DNA from: Vulcanimicrobiota bacterium
GTDB taxonomy: Bacteria > Vulcanimicrobiota > Vulcanimicrobiia > Vulcanimicrobiales > Vulcanimicrobiaceae
Length of the DNA: 64,000 nt
Direction: 5' to 3'
Assembly (NCBI GenBank): GCA_013036095.1
Contig: JAAXCW010000002.1
Coordinates: 248,001 to 312,000, forward strand
Shown in pieces: positions 35,084 to 42,987 of this stretch (positions within the stretch are counted from its first letter, which is position 1; the number at the start of each line of letters is the position of its first letter). Both the position numbers and the translations under genes were made by a program. The notes below the pieces were generated by a model, which saw only the letters and a list, made by a program, of their open reading frames with translations, was not told the DNA's origin and made no database searches.

Positions 35084-35518
35084 CTACGATGGCAGGTCGG
35101 CGCACGCAAGAAAACGTGAATGACGCGGATCGCGCAGATCCAGCAGCAACAGATGACCAGATCGCGGCATCGAGAAGGCGGTATTCGCTCTTAGTCCGCC
35201 GTCGAGAACCCAATCCTTTGGCGAGATGACGATAAGGCCCGCGCCAAGCGCCGATGCGGAACACGTGCCGCCCGAAAGAATCATCTCGTATCGCCTGTCG
35301 TGAAATTTGGGAAAATGAGCCGTAAGCTTCCCATTCTCCAGAATCACGCCACCGAAAGACGCAAATCTTAGGTACGATTTCGCAGTTGTGCCCGTAACCC
35401 TCGGCGCCTTGACAAACGCGGCCAAAACAAACGCGGCCAAGCAGCATAACAAAAGGCGAAGCGCCTCGTTGGAGGCGCTTCGTTCGATGGTCTGCCGGGT
35501 TTGAGCCACTGCTGCCAC
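35084..35518 (-). CDS. Hypothetical membrane-anchored or secreted protein
   Basis: If translated from GTG 35518 or 35509 the product has about 144 residues: a polar start, one hydrophobic segment (ALRLLLCCLAAFVLAAFV) and a 95-residue beta-rich domain (YLRFASFGGVILENGKLTAH, PRSGHLLLLDLRDPRHSRF). No family recognised. Its 5' part overlaps a perfect 11-bp hairpin (35457-35482) and one arm of a long inverted repeat, so the true start may be lower or the gene may be relict. Confidence 0.4.
   Translation of the reverse strand: MAAVAQTRQTIERSASNEALRLLLCCLAAFVLAAFVKAPRVTGTTAKSYLRFASFGGVILENGKLTAHFPKFHDRRYEMILSGGTCSASALGAGLIVISPKDWVLDGGLRANTAFSMPRSGHLLLLDLRDPRHSRFLACADLPS
35457..35482 (-). terminator. 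Hairpin, possible minus-strand terminator
   Basis: CGAAGCGCCTC, loop GTTG, GAGGCGCTTCG gives an 11-bp perfect stem. Read on the minus strand it is followed by CCTTTTGTTA, a modest T-run. It lies downstream of the tRNA-like inverted-repeat arm at 35575-35634 and would end a transcript coming from it, but it also falls in the possible 35084-35518 frame. Confidence 0.45.
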
Positions 35519-35634
35519 TTTACCATACCATCGCTCACCGCTCAAGGCGGTCGCTGGAGCGCGCGGGGATCGAACCCGCAGCACCAAAGTGGCTGAAACC
35601 CGGCGTCGACACCATCGAAGCGCCCCAGCGTGAT
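35472..35634. repeat. Imperfect inverted repeat with a tRNA-like right arm
   Basis: The left arm on the plus strand (35472-35515) and the right arm on the minus strand (35634-35580) share GCGCTTCG, ATGGT and GCCGGGTTT(G/C)AGCCACT, about 40-45 bp each with small gaps. On the minus strand the right arm continues into GCGGGTTCGATCCCCGC, a perfect T-arm, and its ends GCTGGGGCGC and GCGCTCCAGC pair over 10 bp like an acceptor stem. No proper anticodon stem can be folded and CCA is not encoded. It could be a tRNA relic, a structured RNA or a small mobile repeat. Confidence 0.5.
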
Positions 35635-35645
35635 ACATTCAGGCG

Positions 35646-36764
35646 CTAGCCGCTCGATAACAAGGCGCTCATATTCGGACGGAGCTGCAAATCGGGAACC
35701 GACTCGCCGTAAGGCGGTCGCAGTACACCGTATTCCGTTACGAACGCTGTGATGAGATGATTTGGCGTAACGTCGAACGCCGGGTTGTACGCGTCGGCGC
35801 ACGGAAGCGCGGTACGCGTTTCACCGAAGCCCCCAACCTCGTCCGCCGATCGTTCCTCGATGGGAATATCGCGGCCGGTAGCGAGATCGAAATCGAACGT
35901 CGAACGCGGCGCCGCGACGTAAAACGGAATACGATGATGCGCCGCGAGGATTGCTAAACCATACGTGCCGATCTTGTTCGCCGTGTCGCCATTGCGCGCG
36001 ATCCGGTCGGCGCCGACGATGACGAGATCGATTTCCTTGCGCTGCATGGAAATCGCCGCCGCCGAATCGACGACGAGCGTTGCATCCACGCCCTCTTGCG
36101 CAAGCTCGTAATACGTCAGTCGCGCGCCTTGCAAGAGCGGGCGCGTCTCTCCCACAAAAACGCGCGGGCGCTTTCCGGCGCGCGCTGCAAAAAAAATCGC
36201 TCCGAGCGCCGTACCCCCGCCGGCGGTCGCTAGCGAGCCGGTGTGGCAGTGCGTGTAGATCGTCGCGTCGCGTCCGATGAGTTCGGCCGCCGCCTCGGCA
36301 ATGCGGCGGTCGGTTTCACGCTGCTCGGCGTGGATCGCCTGCGCTTCGGCAAGCATATCGTTCGCGCTCAGGACCCGCTCGATCGCCCAGCGCAAGTTCA
36401 CGGCCGTCGGACGCGCCTCGCGTACCCGCGCGACGGCGGCTCGGAATGTCGCCTCGTCGGTAATCTGCGAACGCAAAAGAGCGACGCCGTAGGCCCCGAA
36501 GACGCCGATGCACGGCGCCCCGCGCACCGCCAGCGTTCTTATCGCGTCTTCGAGTTCTTCGGGGGAAACGGCCCGTCGGACGATCGTCTCGTGCGGCAGC
36601 GAACGCTGATCGACATATTCGACCGCGTCGCCGGCCCAGCGAACGGCTTCCGGTGTCTGGACCGTTAGACGGACGCCGCCGGCGCGTGCGCGGTATAGCA
36701 CGTGCGGCAGTAGACCGGCCGATCGCCGCGGGGTTTGAACGGCACCGTTGTGTTGGTCCCGCAT
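35646..36764 (-). CDS. mtnA: Methylthioribose-1-phosphate isomerase-like protein
   Basis: A protein of about 372 residues of the MtnA/eIF2B-alpha family, which isomerises methylthioribose-1-phosphate in methionine salvage. Motifs: RTLAVRGAPCIGVFGAYGV, the catalytic Cys region YTHCHTGSLATAGGGTALG and the catalytic Asp in GADRIARNGDTANKIGTY. Homology begins near LTVQTPEAVRW, but no ATG, GTG or TTG lies close. The first in-frame ATG is 36764, 100 bp inside the upstream zinc-ribbon gene. Either the protein has an extra N-terminal stretch or a non-standard start is used. No other methionine-salvage gene is nearby. Confidence 0.85.
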   Translation of the reverse strand: MRDQHNGAVQTPRRSAGLLPHVLYRARAGGVRLTVQTPEAVRWAGDAVEYVDQRSLPHETIVRRAVSPEELEDAIRTLAVRGAPCIGVFGAYGVALLRSQITDEATFRAAVARVREARPTAVNLRWAIERVLSANDMLAEAQAIHAEQRETDRRIAEAAAELIGRDATIYTHCHTGSLATAGGGTALGAIFFAARAGKRPRVFVGETRPLLQGARLTYYELAQEGVDATLVVDSAAAISMQRKEIDLVIVGADRIARNGDTANKIGTYGLAILAAHHRIPFYVAAPRSTFDFDLATGRDIPIEERSADEVGGFGETRTALPCADAYNPAFDVTPNHLITAFVTEYGVLRPPYGESVPDLQLRPNMSALLSSG

Positions 36765-36955
36765 TGCGCGCAGACCGCCTCGAAACTCGGGCGGTTTCCG
36801 GCGCCGCCCGCTCCGGGGGCTTTGCGGGATTGACGGCACTCGCGGCAGCGCTGGGGTTCGTTTTGAAACCCTTTTTCGGCGTAGAATTGCTGGTCACGAG
36901 CCGAGAAAACAAAATCCCGACCGCAGTCTTTACAGGTGATGTTTTTGTCTTCCAA
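36665..36955 (-). CDS. Double zinc-ribbon protein
   Basis: A 96-residue protein with two four-cysteine zinc ribbons: CKDCGRDF...CRECRQSR (residues 8-41) and CAQCGTNTTVPFKPRGDRPV followed by YCRTCY (about 62-88). This CxxC layout is that of the probable zinc-ribbon/CxxC motif family found next to cold-shock and translation genes in several phyla. It lies 42 bp after ribH and overlaps the start region of mtnA. Nucleic-acid binding is a guess from the fold. Confidence 0.75.
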   Translation of the reverse strand: MEDKNITCKDCGRDFVFSARDQQFYAEKGFQNEPQRCRECRQSRKAPGAGGAGNRPSFEAVCAQCGTNTTVPFKPRGDRPVYCRTCYTAHAPAASV

Positions 36956-36997
36956 GGGACGGCCTCCGACGAAGTAGCAGGGGCTTGGTATCCGCCC

Positions 36998-37459
36998 TTA
37001 GCGCGCGGGAACCCTTGTGTCCGAGGGGATACGCAACAGCGTTGCCGCGGCGATTGCGGCGTGGTAGCCTTTGTCGCCGCGCTTGGGATCCGCACGGAAC
37101 TCCGCCTGCTCAAGCGTGTCGGTCGTCAGCACGCCGAAGCCGATCGGCACGCCGGTCGCGAGCTGCACGTCCATGATGCCGCGCGCCGCTTCGCCCGCCA
37201 CGTAATCGAAATGGGCGGTCTCCCCCCGCACCACCGCGCCGAGCGCGACAATCGCATCGGCTTGGCCCCCGGAAATTGCGCGGCTGGCCGCCAGCGGCAA
37301 TTCGAAACATCCCGGTACCGCGTACGCGCGAATATGTTCTTCGCGCACATTGCAAGCATGCAGTGCGCGGCGCGCGCCCGCCTCAAGCCACTCGGCGATC
37401 TGCGGATAGAAGCGCGCAGTAATGATGACGAACCGCTTCCCCTTACAGTCAGGCGCCAT
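36998..37459 (-). CDS. ribH: 6,7-dimethyl-8-ribityllumazine synthase
   Basis: A 153-residue RibH, which condenses the pyrimidine from RibD with dihydroxybutanone phosphate from RibB. The core is visible: VPGCFELPLAASRAI, IVALGAVVRGETAHFDYV, and PIGFGVLTTDTLEQAEFRAD, with the usual His in the TAHFDYV helix. Its ATG lies 11 bp inside the end of ribBA, so the two are translationally coupled. Confidence 0.95.
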   Translation of the reverse strand: MAPDCKGKRFVIITARFYPQIAEWLEAGARRALHACNVREEHIRAYAVPGCFELPLAASRAISGGQADAIVALGAVVRGETAHFDYVAGEAARGIMDVQLATGVPIGFGVLTTDTLEQAEFRADPKRGDKGYHAAIAAATLLRIPSDTRVPAR

Positions 37460-38849
37460 CCAACATGTGCCCCATCTTGTTGCGCTTCGTCTGCATGTAG
37501 CGCGTGTTAAACTGCGTGTGCTCCGTCTGCAGCGGAACGCGGTCGACGATTTTCAGGCCGTAGCCCTCCAGTCCGAAGATCTTGCGCGGGTTGTTGGTGA
37601 TGATGCGCATCTCTTTCACGCCGAGGTCGGCTAAGATCTGCGAGCCGATCCCGTAGTCGCGCTTATCGACCGGCAGCCCGAGCGCGATGTTGGCCTCGAC
37701 CGTGTCTGCGCCTTGATCTTGCAGCTCGTACGCGCGCAGTTTGTTAGCAAGCCCGATGCCGCGTCCTTCCTGACGCAGGTACAAGAAGACGCCGCGACCT
37801 TGCTCGGCGATGATGCGCATCGCCGCATCGCGCTGCTCGGCGCAGTCGCAGCGGATCGAATGCAGGGCGTCGCCGGTCAAACATTCGGAATGAACGCGGA
37901 CCGGAATATTTTTCCCGTCGCCGATGTCACCCATGACCAACGCTACGTGCGTGTTCTTGTCGACGCTGTTTTCGTAGGCGTAACCCGTCCATTTGCCAAG
38001 CGGCGTCGGCAGCGTGAATTCGGCGATACGGTGCAACAGTTTTTCGGTCCGCCACCGGTAGGCAATCAAATCTTTGACCGTGATGAGTTTTAAGTCGTGC
38101 TTCTTGGCAAAGGCAATCAGCCCGTCGAGACGCTCCATCTTGCCGTCATCGGCCATGATCTCACAGATGACGCCGGCCGGATACAAGCCCGCCAAACGCG
38201 CGAGGTCGACGGCAGCCTCGGTTTGTCCGGCGCGCACCAGCACGCCGCCGTCGCGTGCGCGCAAGGGAAATGAATGACCCGGACGCAGCAGATCCGACGG
38301 CTTGGTCGCCGGATCGAGTAGCGCCGCGATCGTCGCCGAGCGATCGTGCGCCGAAATTCCCGTGGTGGTGCGCCCGCGGGCTTCGACTGAAACCGTAAAC
38401 GCCGTTTCGTGCAGCGCGCTATTTTCGGAAACCATCTGCGGCAAATGCAGCTCGTCCAAACGCCTGCCGATCAGCGGCACGCAGATCAGGCCGCCTGCGT
38501 GTTTGCGCATGAAGTTGATCGCCTCGGGGGTCACCATCTGCGCGGCCATGACCAGGTCGCCCTCGTTCTCACGATCCTCATCGTCGAGCACGATGACCAT
38601 CTTGCCGGCGCGGATATCGCGGATAGCGCCTTCGATGGAATCGAAGGGCGAGGACTCTTCGAGCGTGCCGTTCAGCTCCGGCAGCACCTGGGTGAGCTTC
38701 TGCAGCGAGCGGTAGGACGGCTCGCGCTGACCCGACTTCAGATAAGAGATAGCGGACTCGGTCAAACCGCTGCGGTCGGCTAATTCTACGGCATTCAGGC
38801 CCGCGGCCGCCATGGCCGCGTTCAGTTCATCTGCAAAGGGGGTCACCAA
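37449..38849 (-). CDS. ribBA: RibBA with an N-terminal XRE-type helix-turn-helix
   Basis: A 466-residue fusion. Residues about 5-57 are a Cro/C1-type HTH (LNAVELADRSGLTESAISYL, KSGQREPSYRSLQKL). Residues about 66-265 are DHBP synthase RibB (VIVLDDEDRENEGDLV, HETAFTVSVEARGRTTTG, LRPGHSFPLRAR). The rest is GTP cyclohydrolase II RibA with its zinc Cys triad (CLTGDALHSIRCDCAEQRDA) and LRQEGRGIGLANKLRAYELQ. It therefore makes both riboflavin precursors and may bind DNA. TTG at 38849 or GTG at 38846 can start it. A dyad overlapping the promoter lies just upstream, and no FMN riboswitch is seen. Confidence 0.95.
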   Translation of the reverse strand: MVTPFADELNAAMAAAGLNAVELADRSGLTESAISYLKSGQREPSYRSLQKLTQVLPELNGTLEESSPFDSIEGAIRDIRAGKMVIVLDDEDRENEGDLVMAAQMVTPEAINFMRKHAGGLICVPLIGRRLDELHLPQMVSENSALHETAFTVSVEARGRTTTGISAHDRSATIAALLDPATKPSDLLRPGHSFPLRARDGGVLVRAGQTEAAVDLARLAGLYPAGVICEIMADDGKMERLDGLIAFAKKHDLKLITVKDLIAYRWRTEKLLHRIAEFTLPTPLGKWTGYAYENSVDKNTHVALVMGDIGDGKNIPVRVHSECLTGDALHSIRCDCAEQRDAAMRIIAEQGRGVFLYLRQEGRGIGLANKLRAYELQDQGADTVEANIALGLPVDKRDYGIGSQILADLGVKEMRIITNNPRKIFGLEGYGLKIVDRVPLQTEHTQFNTRYMQTKRNKMGHMLDGA

Positions 38850-38852
38850 CCC

Positions 38853-38884
38853 AGCCTACGGGCCAGACTTAACAGTTGTCAAGT
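38853..38884 (-). promoter_or_regulatory. Promoter and operator-like dyad of HTH-ribBA
   Basis: On the minus strand TTGACA (38882-38877) is followed after 18 bases by TAGGCT (38858-38853), which ends six bases before the GTG at 38846, the spacing of leaderless promoters. The dyad ACTTGACA-AC-TGTTAAGT (38884-38867, one mismatch) covers the -35. Its size suits a dimeric XRE-type regulator, and the HTH of RibBA itself is the obvious candidate. Confidence 0.55.
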
Positions 38885-39017
38885 TCAGGCCCTCCACCAC
38901 CCGGTTTACGTCCTGAGAACGGGGGCTTAGCCCAGCCGGGGATCGGCCCGGGACCATGGGCCGGAAGACCTATAGCCGCTTGGTTTTGTGCCGATAGTAA
39001 GTTCGGGGGTTATTGGT

Positions 39018-39188
39018 GTGGAGCAACGCAGTAATCACGTAGCGGTCATCTTTTTCGCTCTTGGAGTGCTCATTGGCGCCCTGAGCGTGCTGTTCGTCGC
39101 CCGCAATAACGCGGTTGCCCACGAGCAACTCGTGAGCAACCGCTGCAGTGCGCAGGCCTGTCAGACCGGCGCCTTACCGTTTTGGTAA
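39018..39188 (+). CDS. Small single-pass membrane protein
   Basis: Fifty-six residues from GTG 39018: a short polar start, one membrane helix (VAVIFFALGVLIGALSVLFV) and a tail with two cysteines (NRCSAQACQTG). It stands alone on the plus strand between ribBA, which diverges, and a secreted gene that converges with 2 bp between stops. Function unknown. Confidence 0.5.
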   Translation: MEQRSNHVAVIFFALGVLIGALSVLFVARNNAVAHEQLVSNRCSAQACQTGALPFW

Positions 39189-39190
39189 CG

Positions 39191-39820
39191 CTACTTCAGT
39201 AGCGTGGTAATGATGCCGGCGCCGCCGACGTAAACGCCGACGACCTGGCCGATCGCGATCTTATTTCCGTTGAGCACGTTGCTCAGCGACAGGTTGACGG
39301 TATTGCCGTTGAGCGCGTTGTTAAGCGCATCGGAAATATTGATGTTGGCGATGATGTTGAGCAAACTGCCGAGCAGTCCCGATGTCGCAGGCGCCGGCGA
39401 AGGCGTCTGTGCGAGCGCGTCGCCGAGCGTCACCGGTTCGTACGCAACGGCGGCCGACGGAATCTGCGAGGTACGGATCAGCCGGTGCAACGTCGTCGGC
39501 ACGTGCTGTACGCGAAGGTTCGCGAACTTGACCTTTTTCAGCTTCCGCAGCGACGAGATCTCCTGCGGCATGTGCGTAAGCCCGTAAGTCACTTGCGCGA
39601 GTGACAGGTTGCCCGCGGCGATCTTCTTGATCTGACCGTTATGCTTGCCGGGGTTAGCCGTCGCGGCCGGATGCGCGGTCGCTTCGGGCGCGCTCGTGGT
39701 TACGGGAGCCGGAGCCATCGTGGCCTGCGGACTGGGCGCGGGGGTCGTCTGCGCCCAGGCCGGAGATGTGCTTGCCGCCAACAGCGCGGCGATGAATGCG
39801 TAGATCACTCTATTTTTCAT
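39191..39820 (-). CDS. Secreted protein, downstream member of a tandem paralogue pair
   Basis: A 209-residue exported protein: signal peptide (MKNRVIYAFIAALLAASTSP then AWA), a Pro/Ala/Thr-rich linker (QTTPAPSPQATMAPAPVTTS), a basic middle region (LRKLKKVKFANLRVQHVP) and a C-terminal hydrophobic Asn-rich domain (DALNNALNGNTVNLSLSNVL, KIAIGQVVGVYVGGAGIITT). The next gene upstream has the same layout. No family recognised. The C-terminal repeats of Leu-Asn spacing suggest a beta or solenoid surface structure. Confidence 0.7.
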   Translation of the reverse strand: MKNRVIYAFIAALLAASTSPAWAQTTPAPSPQATMAPAPVTTSAPEATAHPAATANPGKHNGQIKKIAAGNLSLAQVTYGLTHMPQEISSLRKLKKVKFANLRVQHVPTTLHRLIRTSQIPSAAVAYEPVTLGDALAQTPSPAPATSGLLGSLLNIIANINISDALNNALNGNTVNLSLSNVLNGNKIAIGQVVGVYVGGAGIITTLLK

Positions 39821-39832
39821 GTTCGCCTCCGC

Positions 39833-40432
39833 TTAGTTGATGATTGTGGTGATGATGCCGCCGCCGTTGATGAATAACCCGACGACTTGGCCGATTCCAA
39901 TCTTATTGGCATTGAGCACGTCGTTGAGCGACACGCTGACATTGTTGCCATTGAGAATGTTGTTGAGCGCATTGGTCACGACGACGTTTGCGAAGATGTT
40001 CAGAAACGGGTTGCTTGACTGCGCCAGCGCATCGTTCAGACGGAACGAAGGCTCGTAGGCTTGCTGAGAACGCCACGTCTTGACTTGCGGCACAAGCGAC
40101 GCGGGGATCTTATAGAAGCGCAAGTTCGAGTAGCTGACCTTTTTCATCGCTTTGAGTTTCGCAAGCTCTGACGACTGATGCGTAACGGCATATTTCACTG
40201 ACGAAACCGGCAAAACGCCGCTCAGCATCTTCTTGAGCTTGTTGAGCAGCCCGCGCTTCGCCGGCGGCGAGGTCGCCGTCGAGTGCATGGGGGTCGGCGT
40301 TACCATCGGTCCTGAAGGAGACGGGGCCATGGTTGCTTGCGGGCTCGGCGCCGGCGTCGTTTGCGCAGCGGCGTTGGTGGCGAGGGCCATAACCAGAGCC
40401 GCCGCTCCGAGCGAAAATAGAAGCTTCTTCAT
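39833..40432 (-). CDS. Secreted protein, upstream member of the paralogue pair
   Basis: A 199-residue protein starting at ATG 40432 (GGAGA lies about ten bases upstream, and an in-frame ATG at 40441 is too close to it). It has a signal peptide (MKKLLFSLGAAALVMALATN), the same QTTPAPSPQATMAPSP linker, a basic region (MKKVSYSNLRFYKIPASLV) and the same C-terminal pattern (NALNNILNGNNVSVSLNDVL, KIGIGQVVGLFINGGGIITT) as its neighbour 12 bp downstream. The pair arose by tandem duplication. Function unknown. Confidence 0.7.
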   Translation of the reverse strand: MKKLLFSLGAAALVMALATNAAAQTTPAPSPQATMAPSPSGPMVTPTPMHSTATSPPAKRGLLNKLKKMLSGVLPVSSVKYAVTHQSSELAKLKAMKKVSYSNLRFYKIPASLVPQVKTWRSQQAYEPSFRLNDALAQSSNPFLNIFANVVVTNALNNILNGNNVSVSLNDVLNANKIGIGQVVGLFINGGGIITTIIN

Positions 40433-40517
40433 TAAAGTCATTCTCCGTTGTGCAACTGGTGAGGGATTTCCACGGAACTTGTACCCGCCTAACGGCCCGT
40501 TGCCCGCCCGGACGGCC

Positions 40518-41525
40518 TTAGTGAAAAAGCGAGGGCTCGAACGTGACGATGGGCTTGAGGATTTCCGACCGCTGCAGTGCGGCGTATGCCCTTGGCGCCT
40601 CCTCCAGCGGGTAGTAGGTCGCGCCGATCCGCTCGGCCGTAACAACGCCTCGCTCGATGAGATCCAGCGCGGCGCGCGTGTCCGGCGGACCGCAGGAATA
40701 GCTTGGAACGAAACGCAGATCGCGAAAATACAGGTCGTTCGGATCGAACGTGAATGGTACGCCGGGGTCGTGCGGCGTGAACATCACGACCGTACCGCCC
40801 GGCGCGGCAGCCGCAAACGCATTGCGCAGGGCCTCAGGCGAACCGGGGCCGCAAATCACCACGTCGGCGCCGGAGAACGGTTGCTCCGGGCTCAGCGCGC
40901 GAATGCCCAGCGAACTTGCGAAGCTGCGCCGCGAGGCGATGAAATCGCTGCCTACAACCTGGGCGCCTTGCGCCTGCGCGGCCAGTCCGTGCATCAGCCC
41001 CATGACGCCCAGACCGATCACGAAAAGCGTATCGCCTTCCCGTAGTCCGCCCCGGCGCAGCGATTTCATCACGCAGGCTAGCGGTTCGACAAGAGCGCCG
41101 TCGGTGAACGGCAACTCCACCGGTAATTTCAGCGTATCGCGCAAATTTTCGCGCGGCACGCGAAAATATTCGGCCAGAGCGCCCGGGTCGATCTTGGTCG
41201 CGCGCCAGGTCGCGCACTGGACGTACTCTCCGCGCGCGCAAGCGCGGCACTCAAAACACGGCGCGTGATGATGCACAAAAACGCGGTCGCCCGGGGAAAA
41301 CGCCTCGTTCTGCGACTCGACCACTACGCCGGCCGGCTCGTGTCCGAGCACCAGCGGCGCCTTGCGGCGGATGTACCAGCCCATGACGTCGCCCGTGCAG
41401 ATACCGGCGGCACGCGTCTGCACCAGGACTTCGCCTTCGCCGATCGCCGGCACGTCGCGTGTTTCGATGCGAATGTCGTCAACGTCGTACAGTACCGCGG
41501 CGCGCATTTTTTCCGCGCGCTTCAC
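40518..41525 (-). CDS. Zinc-dependent alcohol dehydrogenase family protein
   Basis: A medium-chain dehydrogenase of up to 335 residues. The catalytic zinc site is AAGICTGDVMGW and LGHEPAGVVVE, the structural zinc cysteines are CFECRACARGEYVQC, and the NAD(P) fold is LFVIGLGVMGLMHGLAAQAQ. It resembles sorbitol/threonine dehydrogenases, but the substrate is unknown. GTG at 41525 overlaps the stop of the neighbouring dehydrogenase (GTGA), though ATG at 41507 is also possible. The two consecutive paralogues look like a two-step or two-substrate oxidation unit. Confidence 0.88.
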   Translation of the reverse strand: MKRAEKMRAAVLYDVDDIRIETRDVPAIGEGEVLVQTRAAGICTGDVMGWYIRRKAPLVLGHEPAGVVVESQNEAFSPGDRVFVHHHAPCFECRACARGEYVQCATWRATKIDPGALAEYFRVPRENLRDTLKLPVELPFTDGALVEPLACVMKSLRRGGLREGDTLFVIGLGVMGLMHGLAAQAQGAQVVGSDFIASRRSFASSLGIRALSPEQPFSGADVVICGPGSPEALRNAFAAAAPGGTVVMFTPHDPGVPFTFDPNDLYFRDLRFVPSYSCGPPDTRAALDLIERGVVTAERIGATYYPLEEAPRAYAALQRSEILKPIVTFEPSLFH

Positions 41526-42535
41526 GGCGTCACCGCGAACTTTATGCCTTCGCCGTTCTTGAGCCGTTCGAAAACGGTCGCGATCTCTGCGAGCGGAACG
41601 GTTTGGGTGATCAAAGGCAGCGGGTCGATCTTCTTTTCCACCAGCAAGTCGCGAGCGCGTTTGACCGCCGCCGGTGTAAAGTGGAACGGACTAACCAGCC
41701 TTATCTCGTCATAGTGCAGGCGCGAGGCGGTGAATAGCGCCTTGGCATCGGCGGGCAACCCGCCAAAAAACGAGACGGTGCCTCCGCGCCGCGCCAGATC
41801 CGGCGCAGCTTCCCATACCTCTTCGCGGCCGGTGCATTCGATCACGACGTCGGCACCCCGATCGCGCGTGCGTTTGCGCACTTCTTCACCGATGTTCCGG
41901 CTGCGCGCGTTGATCGTGTCTATGCCGAGGTCGCGTGCGATTTTTAACCGGGCTTCCCGCCGCCCCGCCAGCACCACCGTTGCGCCGCTTTGCCGCAAGA
42001 GCATGGCATGCAGCAAACCGAACCCGCCATCGCCGATAATCAGGACAGTATCGTCGGCGCGGCAGTTGAGCAGGTCGAGCGAATGCACGACGCAAGAAAG
42101 CGGTTCGAGAAACGCCGCGGTAGCGTACGAAAGATCGGACGGCTTCGCATAGCAGTTGCGCTTGACGATGCGTTCGGGAATCGCGATGTACTCGGCATAG
42201 GCGCCCAGGATCATCGTCGGCATGATCGTCTCGCAGAGCTCTTCCTGGTTGCGCTGACACCAATAACATTGGCCGCACGGCGCCGTATGCACGCACATGA
42301 CGGCGTCGCCGGCGGAGAAGCCGTTGCTGTCCCCGGCCGCCACGTCGCCCGAAAACTCATGGCCGAAGGGTGTGGGCATCGGCATGCGTGGATGGCCGCG
42401 GCGAAACGCCTTGAAATCGGTGCCGTCGGTCAACGCGGTGCGCACGCGTACGACCAAACCTCCCGGAGGCGGTGCCGGGACGGGCACATCCTGCAATTCG
42501 ATCGCACCCGGGCGCAAAAGCACGGCGGCCCGCAT
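41522..42535 (-). CDS. Zinc-dependent alcohol dehydrogenase family protein
   Basis: A 337-residue medium-chain dehydrogenase starting at ATG 42535 (MRAAVLLRPGAIELQDVPVP). Zinc-site motifs: FGHEFSGDV, structural cysteines CGQCYWCQRNQEELC, and the nucleotide fold VLIIGDGGFGLLHAMLLRQS. The first catalytic Cys position is Thr/Asp (RTALTDGTDFKAF), so the catalytic site differs from the classical Cys-x-x-Asp. It lies between the thioesterase and the second dehydrogenase in the ribD-ribE chain, and substrate is unknown. Confidence 0.86.
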   Translation of the reverse strand: MRAAVLLRPGAIELQDVPVPAPPPGGLVVRVRTALTDGTDFKAFRRGHPRMPMPTPFGHEFSGDVAAGDSNGFSAGDAVMCVHTAPCGQCYWCQRNQEELCETIMPTMILGAYAEYIAIPERIVKRNCYAKPSDLSYATAAFLEPLSCVVHSLDLLNCRADDTVLIIGDGGFGLLHAMLLRQSGATVVLAGRREARLKIARDLGIDTINARSRNIGEEVRKRTRDRGADVVIECTGREEVWEAAPDLARRGGTVSFFGGLPADAKALFTASRLHYDEIRLVSPFHFTPAAVKRARDLLVEKKIDPLPLITQTVPLAEIATVFERLKNGEGIKFAVTP

Positions 42536-42549
42536 TGTCTTCGAAGCGA

Positions 42550-42987
42550 TCAATCGAGTTCTTCCAGACAAGCCATCAATGCGTCGCGAATCTCTTGCGG
42601 AAACGGCCGGCTCTTATGCGAGCTGCGGTCGATGCAAACGACCGTCACGTCCATCTGCGCGCCGGCTTCCCCCGTGCGCTCGTTGTGCATGACGGTTTTC
42701 CATTTGACCGACGATGTTCCGACATGGTAAATGCTTGTCTTGAGCGTCAGCCAATCTTCCATCGCCGCGGGTTTGAAGTAATCCGCCACCACGTGCACGC
42801 GCGGAAACCAAATGTCGTATTTTTCGAAAACCTCGCTGTACGGGAAACCCAGTTCTCGGAAAAAATCCATCTCGGCGCGTTCCACCGCGCGCTGATAGGC
42901 CGCGAAATACATGATGCCGGCGATGTCAACGTCGGCCCACTGCACCAGGACGCGGCTTTCAAAGCTGCGCCCTCCGATCTCGCTCAC
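42550..42987 (-). CDS. YbgC/FadM-type acyl-CoA thioesterase
   Basis: A 145-residue hot-dog-fold protein. The 4-hydroxybenzoyl-CoA thioesterase pattern is visible in VQWADVDIAGIMYFAAYQRA, whose Asp is the usual catalytic residue, followed by WFPRVHVVADYFKPA and KTSIYHVGTSSVKW. It would hydrolyse acyl-CoA esters. GTG at 42987 overlaps the ribE stop (GTGA), so it is co-translated with riboflavin synthase, possibly by chance of operon order. Confidence 0.88.
   Translation of the reverse strand: MSEIGGRSFESRVLVQWADVDIAGIMYFAAYQRAVERAEMDFFRELGFPYSEVFEKYDIWFPRVHVVADYFKPAAMEDWLTLKTSIYHVGTSSVKWKTVMHNERTGEAGAQMDVTVVCIDRSSHKSRPFPQEIRDALMACLEELD

Noticed and set aside
35575-35634. A functional tRNA gene on the minus strand
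   Set aside because: Acceptor and T-arm pair well, but no 5-bp anticodon stem with a 7-base loop can be made and the variable region cannot be placed.
38850-39017. FMN riboswitch upstream of ribBA
   Set aside because: The conserved RFN blocks are absent on the minus strand. Only a promoter and a dyad are seen.
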